From positions 3,001,501 through 3,065,500 of the forward strand of contig NZ_CP031395.1 of NCBI RefSeq assembly GCF_004328645.1: DNA of 64,000 nucleotides, written 5' to 3'. Numbering within the stretch: the first letter of the stretch is position 1; every line of letters starts with the position of its first letter. The position numbers were made by a program, and so were the translations under genes. Shown here piece by piece: positions 28,379 to 37,087 of the stretch. The notes below the pieces were generated by a model. It was given only the letters and a program-made list of their open reading frames with translations. It was not told the origin of the DNA and searched no databases. Source of the stretch: Hylemonella gracilis (lineage in GTDB: Bacteria; Pseudomonadota; Gammaproteobacteria; Burkholderiales; Burkholderiaceae_C).

Positions 28379-29131
28379 TCAGGCGCTGGGCGTCACCGGA
28401 CGCGACGCAGACCATTCCGCTCCTGTCTCCCCCATGAAAAAAGCGATCGCCCGGGCCACGACCTCGGGCACGATGCGGTGGTCACCGTCGAAGGGCAGCA
28501 GGGTCAGGTCCACGCCCTCCTCCAGCAACTTCAGCGCATGCGGCCGTGCGCTGGTCTCGAAGGGCAACTGACTGTCCGAGCGGCCGTGGGCGATGAAAAC
28601 CTTGGGCGTACCTTGGCGGGTGAAAGTATTCATGAAGCCGGCCGACAGCGCGATCACGTGGCTGAACAGTTCGCCATTGCTCAGGCCGACCGACAGCGCG
28701 TAACTGCCGCCATCGGAAAAACCGGCGAGGGCCAGGCGCGCGGGGTCGAGCCGGAAACACGCGGCCACCTGCTGCAGTGCAATGTCCAGACGTTCCAGGT
28801 CCGGCCCATGGCCACCGATCACGATGTCCCAGGTCGGAAACATGGACTGGGGCGCCAGCAAAAGGAAACGTCCGGCCCGCGCCCAGCGCACGAAAAAAGG
28901 CAACATCTTGTCAGCCTCGCCGCCCGCGCCATGGCAAAGCACCAGCATTGGCACGGGCGCATCGGCGTCCAAGCCCTCGGGCACCACCAGCACGGCCTCG
29001 CGGCCTTCAGGAAACTGCAGGCTGTGACGACCGGCGGGCAGCGGCGACTGGATGGGCGCATCCGGCCATGAGAAGGTCAGGCGCCCCAGCAGCGCGCCAT
29101 TGAACTGCCCCAGCAAATCGGGATCTAGCAT
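28379..29131 (-). CDS. Alpha/beta hydrolase, phospholipase/carboxylesterase type
   Basis: Predicted 250-residue cytoplasmic hydrolase. The nucleophile elbow is LALAGFSDGGSYALSVGLSNG, the oxyanion region is LVLCHGAGGEADKMLPFF, and the acid and histidine are probably in HGRSDSQLPFE and LPFDGDHRIVPEV. It resembles the PlaP/YpfH-type carboxylesterases (often annotated phospholipase or dienelactone hydrolase-like). The substrate is unknown. The end is convergent with the tRNA-Gly terminator; an uncharacterised gene lies upstream. Confidence 0.87.
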   Translation of the reverse strand: MLDPDLLGQFNGALLGRLTFSWPDAPIQSPLPAGRHSLQFPEGREAVLVVPEGLDADAPVPMLVLCHGAGGEADKMLPFFVRWARAGRFLLLAPQSMFPTWDIVIGGHGPDLERLDIALQQVAACFRLDPARLALAGFSDGGSYALSVGLSNGELFSHVIALSAGFMNTFTRQGTPKVFIAHGRSDSQLPFETSARPHALKLLEEGVDLTLLPFDGDHRIVPEVVARAIAFFMGETGAEWSASRPVTPSA

Positions 29132-29214
29132 GCGCTCATTCTAGGGCGGCCCCTTGATCGGGAACCGGCCGATGGTCGCGGGCAGACGGTTTGCCGCAGT
29201 GGGTGCGAGCGCCG

Positions 29215-29694
29215 TCAGAACGCGCCAGGACGCGCGGACTGGCCCAAGGGCTGATGGTGTTTGAAGAGCGCGGTCAGGGCGACCAGGCAGTCGCGTGCCG
29301 CCACCTCGCCCTGACGCACCGCGATGACATTCATCAGGCCGGGACGCAAGTACCAGAGGGTGTCCAGGTCCGGTGCGGACCGCAGCTGACGTTGCAGCAG
29401 GTCCACCTGCGCATTGGCGCGTGCATCCAGCCCTTCAGGCTCCGAGGGCATCCGCCCCGTCAGGGCTCTGTCGTCCTGCGGCTTGCCCGTGCCGCTGCCC
29501 ATCGTTGTCGCCGGCGACCCCACCAAACTGGCCTGCATGGCCCCGGACATGGCCAAGCGCACACGTTCCAGCGACACCGCTCCGCCCTGCGCCTCGGCCT
29601 GGGCATCGACGCCCGGAGCTCGCAGGCTCCGGCCTTTTTTCTCGACACGCCACGAGCGCGACAGCGTGAGAAATTTCTTCGGGCTTGAAAACAT
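29215..29694 (-). CDS. Uncharacterised protein
   Basis: I do not recognise this family. The reading frame codes for 159 residues starting MFSSPKKFLTLSRSWR. There is no signal peptide or membrane segment. The first half is Ala/Gly/Ser-rich and low in structure, and the second half is more ordered, with DLLQRQLRSAPDLDTLWYLR then PGLMNVIAVRQGEVAARDCL. Several other frames overlap it, but only this one has a plausible start and ends before the hydrolase start on the same strand. Confidence that it is a gene is moderate. Confidence 0.6.
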   Translation of the reverse strand: MFSSPKKFLTLSRSWRVEKKGRSLRAPGVDAQAEAQGGAVSLERVRLAMSGAMQASLVGSPATTMGSGTGKPQDDRALTGRMPSEPEGLDARANAQVDLLQRQLRSAPDLDTLWYLRPGLMNVIAVRQGEVAARDCLVALTALFKHHQPLGQSARPGAF

Positions 29695-29852
29695 GGGATG
29701 ACGAGCAGAGTACAAGAGGCAGGCCGGGAATCAGGGCGGGACCAAGGTCCGTCGGGACGCTGGAGATCGGCAGATACGCACCGACAAGCATTCGCAAATT
29801 TCGCGCCCACTTGCCTATACATCTTGTTAACGGTCCGGCGCGGCAAAAATGA

Positions 29853-29880
29853 AGGCCCCTGCGTTGCAACGCAGGGGCCT
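29853..29880 (-). terminator. Terminator of the CoA-transferase operon
   Basis: AGGCCCCTGCGTT-GC-AACGCAGGGGCCT is a 13-bp perfect stem. On the minus strand it is followed by TCATTTTTGCC, ending the leftward operon. Confidence 0.88.
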
Positions 29881-29931
29881 ATTTCATCAAGCCTTGCAGC
29901 ACGGGTAAACCCGCCCCGCGTGGCGCGGACA

Positions 29932-30570
29932 TCAGATCAGAGGAACCCCCGTCTTGCCCTGGATGAATTCTCGCGTCACGCCCGGGGCCAGCTCGACCAG
30001 CTTCAGGCCCTGCGGCGTCACGTCCATGACACCGAGGTCGGTGATGATGCGGTCGATGACGCCCTTGCCGGTCAGCGGCAAAGTGCACTCGGGCAGGATC
30101 TTGAAGTCTTCACTGCCGTCCTTCTTCTTGGCCACATGCTCCATCAGAACGATGCAGCGAGGCACGCCAGCCACCAAGTCCATGGCCCCGCCCATGCCCT
30201 TGACCATCTTGCCCGGGATCATCCAGTTGGCCAGGTCGCCCTTGCCGCTGACCTGCATGGCCCCCAGGATGCTGAGGTTGATCTTGCCGCCGCGGATCAT
30301 GGCGAAGCTCTGGTCGCTGCCGAAAATGCTGGTGCCCTTGATGGTGGTCACGGTCTGCTTGCCGGCATTGATGAGGTCCGGGTCCACCTCGTCTTCCGTC
30401 GGGAAGGGGCCGATGCCCAGCATGCCATTCTCACTCTGCAGCCACACTTCCATGCCCTCCGGCACGAAGTTGGCCACCAGGGTCGGCATGCCGATGCCGA
30501 GGTTCACGTAAAAGCCGTCCTGCAGTTCCTGGGCCGCGCGCGCGGCCATCTGTTCTTGGGTCCAGGGCAT
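29932..30570 (-). CDS. scoB: 3-oxoacid CoA-transferase, subunit B
   Basis: Predicted 212-residue cytoplasmic enzyme subunit that moves CoA between succinyl-CoA and a 3-oxoacid such as acetoacetate. The catalytic glutamate is E47 in [11 protein letters not shown], and [20 protein letters not shown] and [22 protein letters not shown] are family signatures. The substrate could also be 3-oxoadipate. The partner subunit A ends 66 bases upstream, so the two form an operon ending at a strong terminator. A PAS-LuxR regulator is divergent from the pair. Confidence 0.94.
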   Translation of the reverse strand: MPWTQEQMAARAAQELQDGFYVNLGIGMPTLVANFVPEGMEVWLQSENGMLGIGPFPTEDEVDPDLINAGKQTVTTIKGTSIFGSDQSFAMIRGGKINLSILGAMQVSGKGDLANWMIPGKMVKGMGGAMDLVAGVPRCIVLMEHVAKKKDGSEDFKILPECTLPLTGKGVIDRIITDLGVMDVTPQGLKLVELAPGVTREFIQGKTGVPLI

Positions 30571-30636
30571 CTTGTTCTCCTTGCCTGTCGTCTGTGGGTG
30601 CTGGTTTGTCTCGTGGGAGTCCGCCTGGCCCGGGGC

Positions 30637-31338
30637 TCAGGCAGCGGCCCTGACAGTGCGTTTCTCAATGCGCTTCTCGGGCGCGGCGTTGAGCACGATA
30701 CGGTGCACGTAGATACCCGGAAGGTGCACATCGTCCGGCGCGAGCTCGCCGGTCTCGACGATCTTTTCCACCTCGACGATGCAGACCTTGCCCGCCATGG
30801 CCGCGGCCGGGTTGAAGTTGCGTGCCGTCAGGTTGAAGCGCAGATTGCCCGACTTGTCCGCCACGTCGGCCTTGACCAGGGCCACGTCGGGCAGCAGTGC
30901 GCGCTCCATCACATAGGTCTCACCATCGAACTCGCGCAATTCCTTGCCCTCCGCCACCACGGTGCCAACGCCGGTCTTGGTGAAAAAGGCCGGAATGCCG
31001 GCACCGCCCGCGCGCAGCTTCTCGGCCAGTGTCCCCTGGGGCGTGAATTCCAGTTCCAGTTCACCCGCCAGGTACTGGCGCTCGAACTCCTTGTTCTCGC
31101 CGACGTAGCTGGAGATCATCTTCTTGATCTGACGGGTCTGCAGCAGCTTGCCCAGGCCGAAATCATCGACGCCTGCGTTGTTGGAGATGGCGGTCAGGTT
31201 CTTGGTGCCCGCCTCGCGCACGGCGTCAATGAGCGCCTCGGGGATGCCACACAGGCCGAAGCCGCCGACGGCGATGAGCTGGCCGTCACGCACCACGCCA
31301 TCAATGGCCGCCTTCGCGCTCGGGTAAATCTTGTTCAC
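30637..31338 (-). CDS. scoA: 3-oxoacid CoA-transferase, subunit A
   Basis: Predicted 233-residue partner of subunit B. The CoA-binding loop is DGQLIAVGGFGLCGIPEALI, followed by LTAISNNAGVDDFGLGKLL and ERALLPDVALVKADVADKSGNLRF. Together the two subunits form a heterotetramer. The start ATG at 31338 has AAGGAGAACC upstream. Next to a divergent PAS-LuxR gene, the operon is likely induced by a ketone-body or acid signal. Confidence 0.94.
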   Translation of the reverse strand: MNKIYPSAKAAIDGVVRDGQLIAVGGFGLCGIPEALIDAVREAGTKNLTAISNNAGVDDFGLGKLLQTRQIKKMISSYVGENKEFERQYLAGELELEFTPQGTLAEKLRAGGAGIPAFFTKTGVGTVVAEGKELREFDGETYVMERALLPDVALVKADVADKSGNLRFNLTARNFNPAAAMAGKVCIVEVEKIVETGELAPDDVHLPGIYVHRIVLNAAPEKRIEKRTVRAAA

Positions 31339-31406
31339 GGGGTTCTCCTTGCTGTGTCTGGATCGAATGCCGGATGCAGCCCGAGACTGTAATCGCGCTA
31401 CCTACC

Positions 31407-31434
31407 TAGACCGATACGTAGTACTGCCTAAAAT
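31407..31434 (+). promoter_or_regulatory. Possible promoter of the PAS-LuxR gene
   Basis: TAGACC at 31407-31412 and TAAAAT at 31429-31434 are 16 bases apart, with TACGTA and repeated CTACCTAC strings between and before them. The start codon at 31444 is only about ten bases after the -10 box, so the message would be leaderless or nearly so. Confidence 0.4.
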
Positions 31435-31443
31435 CCAGCCCGC

Positions 31444-32094
31444 ATGGACAAGGAGACAAAACCCTCGCGCGCTGCGGCCACGGCCTCGGTGCATCCCCCA
31501 GGCCGTCCGGCGGGCAAGCCCCCGGACAGCCCCACGGACACGCCCATCGATTACCGCCTCGCCTTCGACTACGCCCCCATCGGCATGGTGCTGTCGCGCC
31601 AACGTGTGATCCTGGACTGCAACCGCCGCGTCTGCGAGATCTTCGGTACCGAGCGGGAGCGGTTGATCGGCCAGTCCTTCGCCCTGCTCTACCCGAGTGC
31701 CGACGAGTTCGAGCGCATCGGCGTGCGCATCAACGCCCGAATGGACGCGCACAGCACCTATGCGGACGACCGGATCATGCGGCGCGTGGACGGTCATCGT
31801 CAGGGCGAGCTGTTCTGGTGCCATGTCACGGGCCGCGCACTCGACCCCACCCAGCCCCTGGGCCCGGGCATCTGGACCTTCGAGGATCTGAGCGCGCACC
31901 GCTCGGTCAAGACCGGACTGACGGCGCGTGAGCGCGAGGTCGCGGCGCGCCTGCTGGAAGGCCTGACCTCCAAGGAAATCGGCAAGGCGCTGGCCATCAG
32001 CCATCGCACGGTGGAGATCTACCGCGCGCGCCTGATGCGCAAGTACCAGGCCGGCACCACGGCCGAGCTGGTGCTCAAGCTGACGCTGGGCTGA
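31444..32094 (+). CDS. LuxR-family regulator with PAS domain
   Basis: Predicted 216-residue cytoplasmic regulator. A Pro/Ala-rich lead (1-34) precedes a PAS domain (about 36-140) with FDYAPIGMVLSRQRVILDCNRRVCEIFG and RADRIMRRVDG-like strands. The C-terminal GerE/LuxR helix-turn-helix is LTAREREVAARLLEGLTSKEIGKALAISHRTVEIYRARL (about 157-195), so binding to DNA is expected. It is divergent from the scoAB operon and is likely its activator; the PAS ligand is unknown. It ends 14 bases from the chemoreceptor gene on the other strand, convergent with it. Confidence 0.9.
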   Translation: MDKETKPSRAAATASVHPPGRPAGKPPDSPTDTPIDYRLAFDYAPIGMVLSRQRVILDCNRRVCEIFGTERERLIGQSFALLYPSADEFERIGVRINARMDAHSTYADDRIMRRVDGHRQGELFWCHVTGRALDPTQPLGPGIWTFEDLSAHRSVKTGLTAREREVAARLLEGLTSKEIGKALAISHRTVEIYRARLMRKYQAGTTAELVLKLTLG

Positions 32095-32107
32095 GCACGG
32101 GCGGCGC

Positions 32108-34016
32108 TCAGAACGTCTCCCAATCGCCTTCCGCGCCCTTGTTGTCCCTGGATGGCGGGACGGCCTTGGGTTTGGCAGCTGCTGCAGCTGCTTTTGCGGC
32201 TCCGGCACCTGCCGCCGCTTTCGCGCCAGTGTCGGACGACGCGGTGCGGGGCGCATCGGAAGGCGCACGCCGGGGCGCGGCACCGGGTGCCGCCACGGGT
32301 TGGGGAGCTTGGGCAGCGGCCGGGGACGACGCCAGCAAGGATCGGGTTGAAGGTGCCGACGATGCGCCGGACGCCCCAGGTGAAACCGGCCGGGCACGCG
32401 GCGTCGAGGCGACGGCCCGGGCTGCGGGCGGCAGGTGCCCCTCCCCGTCCTCACCATCGCCACTGCCCAGCCGGAACACGGCCATCATGCGGGCCAGACT
32501 CTGTGCCTGCTCGCGCATGCTGCCCGCCGCGGCGGCACTTTCCTCGACCAGGGCGGAATTCTGCTGGGTCATCTGGTCGAGCTGGGCGACGGACTGGTTC
32601 ACGCCCGCGATGCCCTGACTCTGCTCATGGGTGGCAGCGTGGATTTCGGCGATGATGTCCGTGACGCGCTTGACCGAGGTGACGATCTCATCCATGGTCT
32701 GCCCGGCGTTGGCCACCAGGCGACTGCCGCTTTCCACCTTCTGGACCGAGGCGCCGATCAGGGCCTTGATCTCCTTGGCCGCCTCGGCGCTGCGGCCCGC
32801 CAGGGCCCGCACCTCGCTGGCCACGACCGCAAAGCCACGACCCTGCTCGCCCGCGCGCGCGGCCTCCACCGCCGCGTTCAGCGCCAGGATATTGGTCTGG
32901 AAGGCGATGCCGTCGATCACGTTGATGATATCGGCGATCCGCTTGCTGCTGTCATTGATCTCGCCCATGGTGCTGACCACCTCGGACACCACCGCACCGC
33001 CGCGCCCGGCCACCTCGGCCGCCGTGGACGCCAGCTGGTTCGCCATGCTGGCGCTGTTCGAGGTCTGCTGCACCGTGCCCGTCAGTTCCTCCATCGCGGA
33101 GGCGGTGGCCTGCAGGCTGCCGGCCGTCTGCTCGGTGCGATGGGACAGGTCGGCATTGCCCTGGGCAATCTCGCTGGACGCCGTGGTGATGCTGTCGGTG
33201 GCCGCGCGCACCTCGCTCACCAGATGGCGCAAGGACCCCACCATCTGCGCCAGGCCCCCCCATCACGCTGCCTGGCGTGGCCGGCGGGATCTGCACGCCC
33301 AAATCGCCCTGGGCGATGCGTGCCATCACCTCATAAGCCTGGCTGGGCTCGCCGCCGACCTGTCGGATCACCGAACGGCCGACGGACCAGCCGATACCCC
33401 CCACGATCAGCAGAACCACCAGCAACTGGAGGCCGCCCGTGAGGTAGAGACGGGCTTTCATGGCATCGATGTCGTCGGTGTACAAGCCCGAACCCAGCAT
33501 CCATTCCCAACCGGGAACGCGCACCACGTACTGCAGCTTGGGCGAGGGCACGGTGGCGCCGGGCCGCGCGAACTCGCCCATCTCCATGGCGGTGTTGTCC
33601 TTGCTGGCCCGCAAGGCGCCGGTCAGGGTGGCGATGACGTCCTTGCCCTGGCCATCCTTGAGTTTGCCCATCATGTTCTGGCCCTCGAAATCCTTGCGGA
33701 TGGGGTGCACGACCCCGGTGCCATCCATGGTGTAGATGTAGAAGTACTCGACGTTGCCCGCCCCGTAGCGGGATACGCGCACCGCCTCGGAGGCAGTCTT
33801 CTGGGCGTCCGCCACGGTCATCTCGCCCTTCTCGGCCTTGCTCTTGTAGGCATTGACGATGCTGTGCATGGATTGCACGGCCGTCGCCAACTGCTCCGTG
33901 CGGGCTTCCATCACGCGCTGGCCCGCGGCCAGCGTGGAGGTGACGATGAGCACGGCCACGGCCAGCAGCGCTGCCCCCACGATGACGCCGATCTTCTGCT
34001 TGAAACTCAAGTTCAC
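32108..34016 (-). pseudogene. Methyl-accepting chemotaxis protein with frameshift
   Basis: A chemoreceptor gene in two frames. Upstream: GTG 34016 (GGAGG eight bases before), a membrane segment, a small Cache-type periplasmic domain (VEYFYIYTMDGTGVVHPIRKDFEG ... VVRVPGWEWMLGSGLY), a second membrane segment and a HAMP region ending [12 protein letters not shown]. Downstream in another frame: [15 protein letters not shown], the hairpin tip [20 protein letters not shown] and a C-terminal DWETF pentapeptide of the CheR-tethering type. The break is at a C7 tract (33255-33261); removing one C restores 635 residues and reads [15 protein letters not shown]. It is a real frameshift or a homopolymer sequencing error. 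Confidence 0.9.
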
Positions 34017-34175
34017 GGGAAGTCCTCCGACGCGCACAGCAACAAGACAATGGAAACCAAGGAAGACGGCGCACGCATACCCCACCCGGGTTCTTTCCCT
34101 ATATCGGCAGACCAGGACACAAACTAACGCCGGAAATCGCGGAGGGCAGCCCGGCCGATGGGTGTCGCCAAAAAT

Positions 34176-34188
34176 CGAACGATCGTGC
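34176..34188. promoter_or_regulatory. Palindromic operator candidate upstream of ETF-QO
   Basis: CGAACGATCGTGC has the perfect core ACGATCGT (34179-34186). It ends seven bases before the -35 box of the likely ETF-QO promoter, in a 269-base gap, and may bind a TetR-type fatty-acid or acyl-CoA regulator; that assignment is a guess from position. Confidence 0.45.
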
Positions 34189-34194
34189 TATTTT

Positions 34195-34224
34195 TTGATT
34201 GGTCGGGGCGAAGCGCCTTAGAAT
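34195..34224 (+). promoter_or_regulatory. Sigma-70-type promoter of ETF-QO
   Basis: TTGATT (34195-34200) and TAGAAT (34219-34224) with an 18-base spacer, giving a leader of about 55 bases before ATG 34286. Confidence 0.6.
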
Positions 34225-34285
34225 CGGGCCGCGCGCTTGACCGACAAGCCCCTCCCGAGACGAGTTACAGGACGAGATACCGCCC

Positions 34286-35968
34286 ATGACGAACCAAGAC
34301 ATCCTCACCCAGTACGGCCCACGCGAAGCGATGGAATACGACGTGGTCGTCGTCGGCGGTGGTCCCGCCGGCCTGGCCACCGCCATCCGCCTGAAGCAGC
34401 TTGCGACCGAGAAAAACCGGGAAATCTCGGTCGTCGTCCTGGAAAAAGGCGGTGAACCGGGCGCGCACATCCTCTCCGGCGCGGTCATGGACCCGCGCGC
34501 GATGCAAGAACTCTTCCCCGACTGGAGGGAACGCGGCGCGCCGCTGAACCAGCCCGTCACGGGGGACGATGTGCTCTTCCTGTCCGAAAAGGGCGTCAAG
34601 CGCACGCCGGACTTCCTGGTCCCGGACAACTTCCACAACCAGGGCAACTACGTTGTCGCGCTGGGCTTTGTCACCAAATGGCTGGGTGAGCAGGCGGAAG
34701 CCCTGGGCGTGGAAATCTTCCCCGGCTTCGCCGCCGCCGAAGTGCTGTACAACGAGAACGGCTCGGTCCAAGGGGTCGCCACCGGTAACCTGGGCATCGG
34801 CAAAAATGGCGAGCCGACGGAGAATTTCCAGCTCGGCATGGAACTGCACGCCAAGTACACCGTCTTCGCCGAAGGCGCGCGCGGTCACCTGGGCAAGCAA
34901 CTCATCACCAAGTACAAGCTGGATGAAGGCAAGGACCCGCAGAGCTACGCCATCGGTGTCAAGGAACTCTGGGAAATCCCCGCCGACAAGGCGAAACCCG
35001 GCCGTGTCGTCCACACCGCGGGCTGGCCGCTGGACAACAGCACCTACGGCGGCGGCTTTCTCTACCACCTGGAAGGCAACAAGGTCACGCTGGGCTTCGT
35101 CACTGGACTGGACTACCAGAACCCCTGGCTCAGCCCTTTCGAAGAAATGCAACGCTGGAAGACCCATCCCGCGATCTGCGAGCACATTGCGGGCGGCAAG
35201 CGCATCGGCTACGGCGCGCGCGCCATCACGGCCGGCGGCCTGCTGTCCCTACCCAAGACCATCTTCCCGGGCGGCGTGCTCGTGGGCTGCGACGCGGGCT
35301 ACCTGAACGCCAGCCGCATCAAGGGCAGCCACGCGGCCATCAAGAGCGGCATGCTGGCCGCCGAGGCGATCTTCGAGGCCGTCGCCGCGGGACGCCAGCA
35401 CGATGAACTCACGGCCTATCCCATCGCCTTCCAGCAAAGCTGGTTGCACCAGGAACTGCACCGCGCGCGCAACTTCAAGCAATGGTTCAAGAAGGGCAAC
35501 CTCGTCGGCGCGCTCATGACCGGCATCGAGCACTGGCTGCTGCCCAAGCTCGGTTTCAAGAGCCCGCCGTGGACGATCCACCGCAAGGAGGCCGATCACA
35601 CCCGCCTCAAGCCCGCGGACCAATGCGTGAAGATTGCCTACCCCAAGCCAGACGGCAAGCTGACCTTTGACCGCCTCAGCAGTGTCTTCATCAGCAACAC
35701 CAACCACGAAGAGAACCAGCCCGCCCACCTGACACTCAAGGACGCCAGCGTGCCCGTGAGCGTGAACCTCGCGAAGTACGCCGGCCCCGAGAGCCGCTAC
35801 TGCCCGGCGGGCGTCTACGAGTTCGTCGAGAAGGACGGAGCCAGCCAACTGGTCATCAATGCGCAGAACTGCGTGCACTGCAAGACCTGCGACATCAAGG
35901 ACCCGACACAGAACATCGTGTGGGTCACACCCGAAGGCGGCGGCGGGCCGAACTACAGCGGGATGTGA
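34286..35968 (+). CDS. Electron-transfer-flavoprotein:ubiquinone oxidoreductase
   Basis: Predicted 560-residue membrane-associated enzyme that passes electrons from ETF (fed by acyl-CoA and related dehydrogenases) to ubiquinone. The FAD motif is YDVVVVGGGPAGLATAIRLK (about 18-37). The 4Fe-4S ligands are C506 in SRYCPAGVYEF and C529, C532, C535 in NCVHCKTCDIKDPTQNI, with the typical VTPEGGGGPNYSGM end. The ubiquinone-binding region is in the middle. It has its own promoter and a palindromic operator candidate upstream. No ETF subunits lie nearby. Confidence 0.96.
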   Translation: MTNQDILTQYGPREAMEYDVVVVGGGPAGLATAIRLKQLATEKNREISVVVLEKGGEPGAHILSGAVMDPRAMQELFPDWRERGAPLNQPVTGDDVLFLSEKGVKRTPDFLVPDNFHNQGNYVVALGFVTKWLGEQAEALGVEIFPGFAAAEVLYNENGSVQGVATGNLGIGKNGEPTENFQLGMELHAKYTVFAEGARGHLGKQLITKYKLDEGKDPQSYAIGVKELWEIPADKAKPGRVVHTAGWPLDNSTYGGGFLYHLEGNKVTLGFVTGLDYQNPWLSPFEEMQRWKTHPAICEHIAGGKRIGYGARAITAGGLLSLPKTIFPGGVLVGCDAGYLNASRIKGSHAAIKSGMLAAEAIFEAVAAGRQHDELTAYPIAFQQSWLHQELHRARNFKQWFKKGNLVGALMTGIEHWLLPKLGFKSPPWTIHRKEADHTRLKPADQCVKIAYPKPDGKLTFDRLSSVFISNTNHEENQPAHLTLKDASVPVSVNLAKYAGPESRYCPAGVYEFVEKDGASQLVINAQNCVHCKTCDIKDPTQNIVWVTPEGGGGPNYSGM

Positions 35969-36058
35969 TGCCCCGCGCGCGGCGACGGCATCAGGCGCGG
36001 CAAGGATGGGGCAACCGCACCATCCCCGCATCGCGCGCCGCCCGGCCTGACCTACCCC

Positions 36059-36988
36059 TCAGACCGACTGCAGTCGGAACTGCAGAAATTCCCCCAACGC
36101 CCGCATGCGCGCGCTCAGGTGTGTGCCGCGTGCGAGCGCGAGCACCAAGGGATAGGGCCGGGACCGCACCTGGGGCAGCACATGGACCAGATGCCCCGCC
36201 GCGAGGTCGGCGGCTACGTCCAGCCGTGACTTGAGCGCGATGCCCCAGCCTTCCACCGCCCACTGTCGCGTGACCAGGCCACTGTCGGCACTGCGGCGCA
36301 CCCGCGCCCGCAAGGTGACCGGCTGGCCGGCATCGAGCAGTGTCCAGCGGTGGGCAGGGCGGCTGGCGATGCGCAGGCCGATCATCTCGTGCGCGGCCAA
36401 GTCTTCCAGCCGCTTGGGCGCGCCCGCGCGGCGCAGGTAGGCCGGCGCGGCGACCAGGATGGCATGGTTGTCCGGCACCAGGGGCCGCGCGATCTGACCG
36501 GGGGCCGCGGCACCGTAACGGATGGCCGCATCCACGGGCTCGCGCGCCAGATCGGCCACGCGGTCGGCGATGGCCAGATCCAGCTGCAACTGCGGGTGCA
36601 GACCCATGAATTCGTCCAGCAGGGGGCGCAGCACCTGCGTGCCCAGATCGGTCGGAACCCCCAGGCGCAGCAGACCCCGAACCTGGGTGAGCGGCGCACG
36701 CAATTCGGCTGCCGCCTCGTCCACGGCGACCAATGCCGACCGGCAGCGCTGCAAAAACGCCTCCCCTTCCGGCGTGGGGCGCAAGGCCCGACTGGAACGC
36801 ATGAAGAGGCGCGCGCCGAGCTGCTGCTCCAGGCGACGGATCGCCGCGGTGGCCGTTGCGTTGAGCAAGCCCTGCTCGCGCGCGGCGGAGGCCACGCCAC
36901 CGAGCTCGGCCACGCGCAGCGCCAGGCGCAAAGCGCCCAGGTCAAGGCGCTCCGCAAGTGCACCAGCCCCATCGCTTTGCGGTTTCAT
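36059..36988 (-). CDS. LysR-family transcriptional regulator
   Basis: Predicted 309-residue regulator with an N-terminal winged helix-turn-helix (LDLGALRLALRVAELGGVAS then ATATAAIRRLEQQLGARLFMRSSRALRPT) and a substrate-binding domain with TDLGTQVLRPLLDEFMGLHP and RYGAAAPGQIARPLVPDNHA. The start ATG 36988 is preceded by AAGGAATTTGTCG; longer in-frame upstream sequence has no homology. It is divergent from the alcohol dehydrogenase-like gene at 37088 with a 99-base gap, the usual arrangement for a LysR regulator and its target. Confidence 0.92.
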   Translation of the reverse strand: MKPQSDGAGALAERLDLGALRLALRVAELGGVASAAREQGLLNATATAAIRRLEQQLGARLFMRSSRALRPTPEGEAFLQRCRSALVAVDEAAAELRAPLTQVRGLLRLGVPTDLGTQVLRPLLDEFMGLHPQLQLDLAIADRVADLAREPVDAAIRYGAAAPGQIARPLVPDNHAILVAAPAYLRRAGAPKRLEDLAAHEMIGLRIASRPAHRWTLLDAGQPVTLRARVRRSADSGLVTRQWAVEGWGIALKSRLDVAADLAAGHLVHVLPQVRSRPYPLVLALARGTHLSARMRALGEFLQFRLQSV

Positions 36989-37087
36989 CGACAAATTCCT
37001 TTTGTCATTGGCGCAGTATCCCATGGCTGGTTCCGCGCACCTGCCCGCAAGACACTGTCGGCCATCGCAACTTTTCCAGGAAGTCCC

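Noticed and set aside
29414..29701. Several frames on both strands around 29.2-29.9 kb
   Set aside because: All but the 29215-29694 frame overlap each other without domain signs or have no ribosome site.
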